Origin: an uncultured Allomuricauda sp.
GTDB lineage: Bacteria > Bacteroidota > Bacteroidia > Flavobacteriales > Flavobacteriaceae
Reading direction: 5' to 3'
NCBI GenBank assembly: GCA_937911965.1
Contig: CALDPL010000256.1
Span: forward strand, 1-5,575
Length of the DNA: 5,575 bases
Shown here: piece by piece, positions 1 through 5,575 of the stretch
Numbering within the stretch: position 1 is the stretch's first letter
How the letters are laid out: each line of letters begins with the position of its first letter
Made by a program: the position numbers and the translations under genes
Notes under the pieces: generated by a model
The model's input: only the letters and a program-made list of their open reading frames with translations
Databases searched by the model: none
What the model was told of the DNA's origin: nothing

Positions 1-1746
1 TTTGGTCTTGTAATTTTTGCTGAGTTTTTGGTCGGTCAAAATGGCCCGTACCATTTCCACGGGCATGGCATTGAGCCTCATGACCTTGTCGTGATATTCC
101 TTATTGGTCATTTTTCCACTGCCCACCAATTCCTTTTGCAGGGCATAGAACTGGTGCCCCCCGGTCAGATAGGCCAATTGGTAGAGCGGGGGATAACTGC
201 CCACAAAGGAACGCCTAACCTCCCCTTCCGCATTGGCCCGCTCGTGACCGACCCGGTCCACCAAAAAGTCGATGCACTCTTGTGGGGTCCATTTGCCCAA
301 ATGATAGTTCAGGGAAAAGATGATTCGGGCACAGCGGTGCATATGCCAGAACAACATCCCGATCCGGTCCTCGGGACTCTGGGGAAAATCCATGTCCCAG
401 AGCAAAAGTTCCCAGTACAGGGCCCATCCCTCCGTCCAGAACGGGGTGCCAAAATTCCGATAGTCCCTATATCGGCTGTTCATGAAGAACTGTAGGTTGT
501 GCCCCGCCAAAAGTTCATGGTGGACCGTGGCCCGGGAAAAGTGGGGGTTGTTGCCCCTCATACTCATCATCCGCTGCCCGTAGTCCATGTCATCGGTGGG
601 ATAGGAAATGCTTATGTTGGTCCCCCCGGTAAAGAAAGGGTTCACCAACTGGCGTTCGGGGCTCATCATCATCATTCCCCAAACCTCCTCGGCCAGAGGG
701 GGCAGGGTGATCAAATCGTTCTTTTTCAGAAAATCCACGGATTCATTGTGCAGGCGAAGGATCAGTTCGGGTTGTTTCCCCGGTTCCACAAAAGATTGTT
801 TCACCTTCTCCTGAGCGGCCTTCCAGTCGTCACCGAAGCCCATTTCCCGAGTGGCCTTCAACAACTCCCTATCGCACCATTTGAATTCCTCCTCGGCCAA
901 GGCTATCAATTCTTCCGGGCTATAGGGGATCATCTCGTACTCCAATTGTTTGACCAGTTCCGCCCTCCCCACGGCTACCCCGACAATACCGCTTTCATCC
1001 ACGGGCTTCCCGATATCCGCCTTGGTCTTGAAGAGTTCCCCATAGGCTTCCAATCCGTCCATAAGGGCCTTATGGGAAGTGGGCATCCACCAAGAGAACA
1101 AGGGGTCGTATCCGTTGTAGAAACCAAAAACATTTTCCACTGAATTTTTGAGGTCCTCGACCACCAATAGGGCCTGTTCCACCTCCAAACGATCCAGGGC
1201 TTCGATCCCTTCCAAGGTGGTGGTCAGGGCTTTTATCCGTTGGGCCGCCTCGTCCCATTCCCTGGCCATTTTGGCCGCATCGGGCTGCAATCCCCTCCTG
1301 CGGTCCTTGAGGTAAGGATAAATTTTGTCCGAGAAAGGGAACCACTTTTTGATCTTCCGGTAAATGGCTTCTTCCTCTGAAGCCTTGTCGTTGTCCCGTT
1401 CCAAGTCCCTTTTGAACAATATATAGTCCACCTTGCATTCTTGGGGAAGGGAGGCAAAATCCAATCCCTCAAGTTTGGAGAGGTAATCATTGCGGAGTCG
1501 CACGTACCTTGCCCGCCGCTCGGGGGAGCCACCTGCGTCCATGGTCCTGCCCCAACCTCTGCCCCCGCTGGCCGGGGAGTAGAAACGGACCAGTGAATTG
1601 AAGTCCGCTTGGTATTTGGTCATAAGGTCCGGCATTTCATCGCAGGGCACATAGAGTCCCGAAGCGTTGTTTTGGGCGTGAAGCCCAGGCTGGATCGTCA
1701 TGCCCAATAGGCAGAGGATCATCCACATGATTCTAGAATTGTTCAT
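1..1746 (-). CDS. DUF885-family putative secreted zinc metallopeptidase, copy 2 (3' end cut by window edge)
   Basis: The frame is open from the ATG at 1746 to the left edge (582 codons, no stop). Alignment with the upstream paralogue suggests only about 7 residues are missing. An N-terminal hydrophobic stretch (residues 6-22) with a probable cleavage after GLHA (24/25) indicates a type I signal peptide, so the product is periplasmic or secreted. The DUF885 hallmarks are visible: HEL-LAGHNLQ at 410-419 (H410, E411, H416), EGWALYWE at 439-446 and the C-terminal LYQLAY...GG block. By family analogy H410, H416 and E439 would bind zinc, with E411 as catalytic base; this is inferred. Oddities are Asn417 where the paralogue has His, and a Gly-rich insert at about residues 57-72. 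The ATG at 1752 is in frame, but 1746 is preferred because it keeps the same distance to the leader motif shared with the other copy. The substrate is unknown; peptides are the best guess from the SusCD context. Confidence 0.88.
   Translation of the reverse strand, partial: MNNSRIMWMILCLLGMTIQPGLHAQNNASGLYVPCDEMPDLMTKYQADFNSLVRFYSPASGGRGWGRTMDAGGSPERRARYVRLRNDYLSKLEGLDFASLPQECKVDYILFKRDLERDNDKASEEEAIYRKIKKWFPFSDKIYPYLKDRRRGLQPDAAKMAREWDEAAQRIKALTTTLEGIEALDRLEVEQALLVVEDLKNSVENVFGFYNGYDPLFSWWMPTSHKALMDGLEAYGELFKTKADIGKPVDESGIVGVAVGRAELVKQLEYEMIPYSPEELIALAEEEFKWCDRELLKATREMGFGDDWKAAQEKVKQSFVEPGKQPELILRLHNESVDFLKKNDLITLPPLAEEVWGMMMMSPERQLVNPFFTGGTNISISYPTDDMDYGQRMMSMRGNNPHFSRATVHHELLAGHNLQFFMNSRYRDYRNFGTPFWTEGWALYWELLLWDMDFPQSPEDRIGMLFWHMHRCARIIFSLNYHLGKWTPQECIDFLVDRVGHERANAEGEVRRSFVGSYPPLYQLAYLTGGHQFYALQKELVGSGKMTNKEYHDKVMRLNAMPVEMVRAILTDQKLSKNYKTK
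17..66. repeat. 50-bp exact direct repeat, copy in the downstream peptidase gene
   Basis: Bases 17-66 are identical to bases 2057-2106 (offset 2040). The segment encodes the near-C-terminal block MPVEMVRAILTDQKLS in both paralogues. Identity includes the synonymous positions, while the flanking codons differ. It is part of the tandem gene duplication rather than a separate mobile repeat. Confidence 0.95.
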
Positions 1747-1755
1747 TCCCATGGT

Positions 1756-1767
1756 GTATTTGGTTAT
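1756..1767 (-). promoter_or_regulatory. Leader motif shared by both peptidase genes (copy before the downstream gene)
   Basis: Read on the minus strand this is ATAACCAAATAC, ending 9 bases before the ATG at 1746. The identical 12-mer lies 8 bases before the start of the paralogue. No Shine-Dalgarno sequence is present, so an A-rich leader of this kind may be the ribosome-contact region. It could also simply be a remnant of the duplication. It supports 1746 over 1752 as the start. Confidence 0.4.
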
Positions 1768-1960
1768 AAGTAGTTTCAATGTAACATGGACGATGCCCGC
1801 CCCCTGGGGATGGGCATGGCCAAAGGGTTCCAAAACCGGGATTCCCCGAATCTTAAAGATAGGGTGGATTGCCCCCATACCTTTATAGCATATTAACCGC
1901 ATTTGGTATTATGTTGCCGGATATGATACCCCGATTCCCAATCATTGGGGAATTCCAAGG

Positions 1961-1992
1961 TCAAGGGGCCTCCATCGCTGAAGGCCCCTTGG
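1961..1992 (-). terminator. Hairpin downstream of the upstream peptidase gene, possible weak terminator
   Basis: The perfect arms AAGGGGCCT and AGGCCCCTT (1963-1971 and 1982-1990) extend by one C-G pair (1962/1991) around a 10-base loop, starting about 28 bases after the stop codon at 2020. No T-run follows in either direction, so it is not a canonical intrinsic terminator. It may instead attenuate, stabilise the 3' end or separate expression of the two peptidases. Confidence 0.35.
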
Positions 1993-2019
1993 GACTGAAT
2001 CCAAAAAACAAACAAAATA

Positions 2020-3741
2020 TTACTTGCCATAAAACCTCCATGATGTCTTGAAGTTCTTGCTGAGTTTTTGGTCGGTCAAAATGGCCCGTACCATTTCCAC
2101 GGGCATATTGTTCTCCCTCAAAACGGCATCGTGGTATTCCTTCAGGCTCATTTTTCCCGAATCGACCAGTTCCTTTTTCAGTGCGTAGAACTGCAGCCCA
2201 CCGATCTTGTAGGCCAATTGGTAGAGCGGACCATATCTACCCGTAAAAGATCTTCTGACCTCTCCTTCCGCATTGGCCCGTTCATGTCCCACCCGGTCCA
2301 CCAGATAATCGATGCACTGCTGTGGGGTCCATTTGCCCAAATGATAGTTCAAGGAGAAAATGATCCGTGCATTGCGGTGCATTCTCCAGAACAACATCCC
2401 GATCTTGTCCTCGGGCGATCTGGGGAAGCCTTCGTCCCAAAGGATGAGCTCCCAGTACAGGGCCCAGCCCTCGGACCAGAAGGGAGTCCGGAAGTTCCTA
2501 TAATCCTTGTACCTCTTGTTCATAAAGCCTTGAAGGTGGTGACCGGCAATGAGTTCATGGTGGACCGTTGCCCTTGAAAAATGGGGATTGTTTCCCCGCA
2601 TGCTCATCATCTTTTCATCGTGCTCCATGGTGTTGGTGGGATAGGAGATCAACAGGGTCTCCCCTCCCAAAAAGAAAGGGGCAATCTTTTGCCGCTCCGG
2701 GCTCATCATGGCCATCCGCCAAGTCTCCTCGGCCACCGGAGGGATGGTCAACATATCGTGCTCCTTCAAAAAGTCGATGGATTGATTGTAGAGTTCCAAC
2801 ATGGCCTCGGGCTGGAACCCCGCTTTGACATAGGTCTGCTTTACCTTTTCCTGGGCCGCTTTCCAATCGTCCCCAAAACCCATTTCCCGGGAGGCCTTCA
2901 GGAGTTCGGCCTCACACCAGGCGAATTCCTTGTTGGCAATGTCCACCAGTTCCTCGGCCGAATAGGGGATGAAGGCCTCTTCCAATTGGAACTTCAATTC
3001 CTTTGCCCCGATGGGATTGCCCACAATCCCGCTTCCGTCATCCTTGGAAAGGGTGTTGGGATCCACCTTGCTGGCGATCAGTTCCCCATAGGCCTTGAGT
3101 TGTTCACTTAGCCTGGCGTAGGGCCGTTCCATCCACCAACTGAAGTCCGGATCGTAGAGATTGTAGAATTCATAGACACTTTCAAGGGCCTTGAAATGTC
3201 CCCGGACCACCTGTTGTCCCCTATCGGCCAAATGCTGTGGAAAGGAAGGGGTCTCCTGCTCCAGCAAGGCGGTCAGCTCCACAAGTTTCTTGCTGATGTC
3301 GTTCAATTGGGCCGCAACCTTCGGCGCATCCAAATGGAGTCCCCTACGGCGCTGCTTCTCGATCCCATAGATGGGCTCCCCATAGGAAATCCATTTTCCC
3401 ATTTGCCGGTATTCCGTTTTTTCATCCTCGAGAAGGCGCAGCTCCCTGTTGATGTCCCGCATGGTCAACAACAGGTCCACCTGCCCGTTGACCGAAAGCC
3501 GGTCAAAGGGAAGGGCGTTCAAACGGGCCCTGTACCTCTCGTGAAATTCCTTGAAACGTTCCCGCCGCTCGGGGGAACCCTCCACGATATAAAACCGGCT
3601 CAGGCTGCCAAAATCGGCATCCCTTTCATTCATCAATTGAAAAAGCTCACTGACCGGGGGAACTTCCCCACTGCTCTGGGATTGTACGGTCACTCCCGTA
3701 AAAAACAGCAACAGGAAGGCATAAATCATTCTTTTTAACAT
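2020..3741 (-). CDS. DUF885-family putative secreted zinc metallopeptidase, copy 1 (complete)
   Basis: The protein has 573 residues from the ATG at 3741 to the TAA at 2022-2020. The open frame extends upstream to 3792, but the start at 3741 gives MLKRMIYAFLLLFF..., a clean signal peptide with likely cleavage after VQS (21/22); the longer form would bury it behind 17 residues. The DUF885 signature is HELIAGHHLQ at 395-404 (H395, E396, H401) plus EGWALYWE at 424-431. The family usually has Pro before the GH; here it is Ala399. H395, H401 and E424 are the probable zinc ligands, inferred from other zincins. The C-terminal GPLYQLAYKIGG and EYHDAVL blocks also fit DUF885. The product is exported and probably cleaves peptides or modified peptides. 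It lies 135 bases after susD with a terminator between, so it probably has its own promoter; TATCTTTTG on the minus strand at 3777-3769 resembles the -7 element TAnnTTTG but has an extra T. Confidence 0.9.
   Translation of the reverse strand: MLKRMIYAFLLLFFTGVTVQSQSSGEVPPVSELFQLMNERDADFGSLSRFYIVEGSPERRERFKEFHERYRARLNALPFDRLSVNGQVDLLLTMRDINRELRLLEDEKTEYRQMGKWISYGEPIYGIEKQRRRGLHLDAPKVAAQLNDISKKLVELTALLEQETPSFPQHLADRGQQVVRGHFKALESVYEFYNLYDPDFSWWMERPYARLSEQLKAYGELIASKVDPNTLSKDDGSGIVGNPIGAKELKFQLEEAFIPYSAEELVDIANKEFAWCEAELLKASREMGFGDDWKAAQEKVKQTYVKAGFQPEAMLELYNQSIDFLKEHDMLTIPPVAEETWRMAMMSPERQKIAPFFLGGETLLISYPTNTMEHDEKMMSMRGNNPHFSRATVHHELIAGHHLQGFMNKRYKDYRNFRTPFWSEGWALYWELILWDEGFPRSPEDKIGMLFWRMHRNARIIFSLNYHLGKWTPQQCIDYLVDRVGHERANAEGEVRRSFTGRYGPLYQLAYKIGGLQFYALKKELVDSGKMSLKEYHDAVLRENNMPVEMVRAILTDQKLSKNFKTSWRFYGK
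2057..2106. repeat. 50-bp exact direct repeat, copy in the upstream peptidase gene
   Basis: Identical to bases 17-66. It lies near the 3' end of the complete peptidase gene. The same gap-free register (offset 2040) holds from the 3' ends back to about the region encoding DESGIVG / GSGIVG. Confidence 0.95.
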
Positions 3742-3749
3742 AGTATGTC

Positions 3750-3761
3750 GTATTTGGTTAT
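3750..3761 (-). promoter_or_regulatory. Leader motif shared by both peptidase genes (copy before the upstream gene)
   Basis: Minus-strand ATAACCAAATAC, ending 8 bases before the ATG at 3741. It is identical to the element before the second copy, while the flanking sequence is largely diverged. It may be a translation-initiation region or a regulatory site, and it helps fix the start codon. Confidence 0.4.
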
Positions 3762-3794
3762 TTCCGTTCAAAAGATACCAAACTTCCAACAAAT

Positions 3795-3814
3795 GTGAGG
3801 GAAAAAGGCCTCAC
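3795..3814. other. Short inverted repeat between the susD terminator and the peptidase start
   Basis: Perfect 6-bp arms GTGAGG and CCTCAC enclose an 8-base A/G-rich loop. On the minus strand it sits about 54-73 bases before the peptidase start, within the stretch that should hold its promoter. It could be an operator or a leader hairpin; it is too short to be certain. Confidence 0.3.
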
Positions 3815-3832
3815 CAATGTTTCTGATTTGGC

Positions 3833-3861
3833 AAAAAAAGGGGCGGTGGCAAACCCGCCCC
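3833..3861 (-). terminator. Intrinsic terminator of the susCD operon
   Basis: On the minus strand, GGGGCGG and CCGCCCC (3861-3855 and 3846-3840) form a 7-bp all-GC stem with an 8-base loop, followed at once by seven T (3839-3833). It starts 15 bases after the susD stop codon. This is a classic rho-independent layout and marks the end of the susCD transcript. Confidence 0.88.
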
Positions 3862-3876
3862 CATGGCAACAGATCT

Positions 3877-5331
3877 CTATTTATTGTCCCAGGTGGTCCC
3901 CTTGGCGAACCAATCCGGTTGGCCGACGGCCGTTACGTTGGGGTTCCGCTCCAATTCATTGAGCGGATAGGGGAACCTCCTGGGGAAGGTTTCCGTATTG
4001 TGTACATTGACCATCATATAGTCAAAATCGAACTGGGGATAGCCCGTCCTGATAAAATCAAAATAGGTCTCATTGGTCCTGAAGATATTGGAGAGGTATT
4101 TCTGCTCCATGATCAGTTCCTGGGCCGCTTCCTCTGAAGTGGGCATGGTCAGGGAAGCCTGGGCCAGGTAATCCACGATATCGGCCTCGGCGACCCCGAT
4201 ATATTCCATATCGGCCCGGGAACCTTCCTTCATGGCCGTCTCGGCCAAGGCCCATTCCCCTTTAAGGGCATGGGCCTCCGCCTTGATGAATTGGGTCTCC
4301 GCATAGGTCATGATATGGTCCGGATAGGACATCGAAAGATAGGTGAACCTGTAGTGGCTCGGGCCCTCTCCCGGCTGTACCACGGCCCCGGCCCTAAGTC
4401 CCTCGAATCCCCCAAGCTCGGCATTGGTGAACATGATCTCCCTCCTGGGATCGTTATAGAAGTTCATCATATCCATCAAATAATTGCCCGGGGTAAGCCC
4501 AAGACCTCCCGAATAGGCCCGGTTCATGTATTCGTAAAGCGGGTTGGCATTGGCAAGGTCCTCCAAATGGTGCCAGAGTACATTGTCGTCATTGGATTGC
4601 ATCCCCTGGGCCAGGTAACCCAAGGCAAGGTCCGCCTGGGCCGTTTTGGTCATTCCCGGGGTATAGGACAAGCGAAGGGCCTGCCGGGCCTTAAGGGAAT
4701 AGGCGAACCTGACCCATTTGGCGGTGTCCCCGTTGAGCATATAATCGTCCGAACCCGGGCTGCGTTCCCCTTGATTGGCGGCCTGCAACAGGGATATGGC
4801 CTCGTCCAACAGCCCATTGGCATGGGCATAGATCTCCGATTGGGTCGCCAAGGCCGGCTGTAGGGAACCAAGTCCCAAGAGGGCATCCTCCAAAGGGGCC
4901 TGATCGTACACATCGGCAATATAGAACCAATTGTGGGCGGCTATGATCCCCGCAATGCCCTGATAGTGGGTATTGGAATTGGCCTTCGCCTTTTCATAGA
5001 GCTCCACCGCATGTTTGAGGGATACGGAATAGGAATCCCATACTTCATTGCCCCAATTGGCATTGACGTCCATGGTGGCCGGGGTGGAACCTTCAATGGC
5101 ATGCCAAGAAAGCCACATTGGAAATCCATACCAGGTTTCAAGTTTTTCGGTGGTCATGGCCACCCATTCGGCCTCTACCCCGATCAACATCACATCCTCG
5201 GTGATAAGTGGACCGTCCACAATGGAATTGGGATCCTGGTCCACATCCATCCAATCGCTGCAGCCTAAAAGAAAGGCCATTGCCAAAATCAATGGCAGCC
5301 GGTATCTTATATATGTTCTTTTCATAATCAT
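3877..5331 (-). CDS. SusD/RagB-type outer-membrane substrate-binding lipoprotein (SusD-like_2 type)
   Basis: A complete protein of 484 residues, close to the usual length of this SusD subfamily. The N-terminus has a basic region (KRTYIRYR), a hydrophobic core and the lipobox LLGC with Cys24. The residues after it (SDWMDVDQDPNS) give both the acidic run linked to surface export of Bacteroidota lipoproteins and the W-x-DV-x-x-DPN signature of this subfamily. The C-terminal PRRFPYP (450-456) followed by E459 and N463 is also typical. SusD proteins form a mostly helical, TPR-based lid over the SusC barrel and hand over ligand. The gene starts 4 bases after the susC stop, so the two are co-transcribed and probably translationally coupled; an alternative ATG at 5325 is in frame. 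The ligand cannot be read from the sequence. The neighbouring exported peptidases suggest peptides, as for RagB. The gene is followed by a strong terminator. Confidence 0.95.
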   Translation of the reverse strand: MIMKRTYIRYRLPLILAMAFLLGCSDWMDVDQDPNSIVDGPLITEDVMLIGVEAEWVAMTTEKLETWYGFPMWLSWHAIEGSTPATMDVNANWGNEVWDSYSVSLKHAVELYEKAKANSNTHYQGIAGIIAAHNWFYIADVYDQAPLEDALLGLGSLQPALATQSEIYAHANGLLDEAISLLQAANQGERSPGSDDYMLNGDTAKWVRFAYSLKARQALRLSYTPGMTKTAQADLALGYLAQGMQSNDDNVLWHHLEDLANANPLYEYMNRAYSGGLGLTPGNYLMDMMNFYNDPRREIMFTNAELGGFEGLRAGAVVQPGEGPSHYRFTYLSMSYPDHIMTYAETQFIKAEAHALKGEWALAETAMKEGSRADMEYIGVAEADIVDYLAQASLTMPTSEEAAQELIMEQKYLSNIFRTNETYFDFIRTGYPQFDFDYMMVNVHNTETFPRRFPYPLNELERNPNVTAVGQPDWFAKGTTWDNK

Positions 5332-5335
5332 GGAT

Positions 5336-5575
5336 TTAAAATTTGGCCGTTAAGGTGAGGGTATAGGTCTTGGTAGCGGGCAGACTATACCCCAGATAGG
5401 CATTCCCGTTGTTGATGCCCTCCGTATTGATCTCGGGATCGGGGCCTTCAAAACCATCCTTGAACTTCCTCCAAAGATTCCTTCCCGAAAAAGCCAGGTG
5501 CAGTCCATCAAGGCCCACATTGGCCAACATGGTCTTGGGCACCTCATAGCCCAGACTGACCTCCCTGAGCTTGAT
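5336..5575 (-). CDS. SusC/RagA-type TonB-dependent transporter, C-terminal fragment
   Basis: Only the last 79 codons and the TAA stop (5338-5336) are inside the window; the gene continues past the right edge. The fragment begins IKLREVSLGYEVPKTML, the conserved near-C-terminal strand of SusC proteins (R-L-x-x-V-S-L-x-Y-x-x-P). It continues with LAFSGRNLW, the usual G-x-N-L turn, and a final beta-strand TYTLTLTAKF ending in Phe, as expected for an outer-membrane barrel. SusC is the TonB-driven pore that imports the ligand captured by the adjacent SusD. The plug domain, TonB box and any carboxypeptidase-like N-terminal domain lie outside the window, so substrate class and regulator type cannot be judged. 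Confidence 0.93.
   Translation of the reverse strand: MKLREVSLGYEVPKTMLANVGLDGLHLAFSGRNLWRKFKDGFEGPDPEINTEGINNGNAYLGYSLPATKTYTLTLTAKF

Larger units (their letters stand above)
1747..2019. other. Intergenic region between the two peptidase genes with several dyads
   Basis: This 273-base gap contains no convincing gene. The short plus-strand open frame in it (1869-2051) runs antisense into the upstream peptidase end and has no support. It holds a 10-bp hairpin (1962-1991), a CCCAAT-C-ATTGGG dyad (1937-1949), a GATTC-CCC-GAATC dyad (1840-1852) and an interrupted ATGCCC/GGGCAT dyad (1793-1817). I found no good match to the Bacteroidota TTG / TAnnTTTG promoter. TATCTTTA on the minus strand (1861-1854) is the closest, but it has no suitably spaced TTG. 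Confidence 0.5.

Noticed and set aside
499..1143. A long plus-strand open frame of 214 codons.
   Set aside because: It lies antisense inside the second peptidase gene, whose sense frame matches its paralogue. The His/Gly/Pro-rich composition is typical of antisense reading of G+C-rich codons.
1..1746. The second peptidase as a pseudogene, because no complete open frame is evident.
   Set aside because: The frame is uninterrupted to the window edge; only the stop codon is missing because the sequence ends.
1854..1861. TATCTTTA on the minus strand as a -7 promoter element for the second peptidase.
   Set aside because: The final base mismatches TAnnTTTG and no TTG lies 17-23 bases upstream, so I do not call a promoter.
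28..2577. Two similar plus-strand open frames (28-495 and 2068-2577) with matching protein starts, looking like a conserved gene pair.
   Set aside because: They are exactly antisense to the conserved C-terminal parts of the two peptidases, so their similarity is inherited from the sense genes. Neither has its own family match or signals.
3742..3792. A 17-codon upstream extension of the first peptidase.
   Set aside because: It would place a polar segment before the signal peptide and would contain the 12-base leader shared with the paralogue, which lies outside that gene.
4270..4863. A plus-strand open frame of 197 codons inside the SusD gene.
   Set aside because: The sense frame is a clear SusD protein with lipobox and C-terminal motif; this antisense frame has no recognisable features.

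Overview
This window comes from a member of the Bacteroidota, probably a marine flavobacterium or a close relative. The evidence is a SusC/SusD outer-membrane pair with a typical SusC C-terminus ending in Phe, a SusD-type lipoprotein with an acidic run after its lipobox cysteine, and start codons without Shine-Dalgarno sequences. By eye the base composition is near half G+C, which is high for many flavobacteria, so I do not name a genus. All four genes lie on the minus strand, so the order of transcription is from right to left.

Layout in transcription order: (1) 5575-5336, the last 79 codons of a SusC-like TonB-dependent transporter, cut by the right edge; (2) 5331-3877, a complete SusD/RagB-type lipoprotein starting 4 bases after the susC stop; (3) a strong intrinsic terminator at 3861-3833; (4) 3741-2020, a complete secreted DUF885-type putative metallopeptidase of 573 residues; (5) a 273-base gap with several inverted repeats; (6) 1746-1, a second DUF885 paralogue of which 582 codons are visible and perhaps 7 or so are missing at the left edge.

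The likely joint role is inferred: SusC/SusD-type pairs bind and import oligomers across the outer membrane, and RagAB of Porphyromonas gingivalis does this for peptides. Two exported zincin-like peptidases just downstream suggest a peptide or modified-peptide utilisation locus rather than a glycan locus, since no glycoside hydrolase is visible. The terminator after susD means the peptidases probably have their own transcription or depend on read-through.

The most notable signal is the tandem peptidase pair. Their C-terminal halves are nearly gap-free copies of each other, including a 50-base exact repeat. Their N-terminal halves are strongly diverged, the motif next to the metal site differs (GHH versus GHN), and one copy has a 13-residue Gly-rich insertion. 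This looks like duplication with a conserved catalytic half and a diversified recognition half, possibly with gene conversion. I see no mobile elements, RNA genes or CRISPR arrays.
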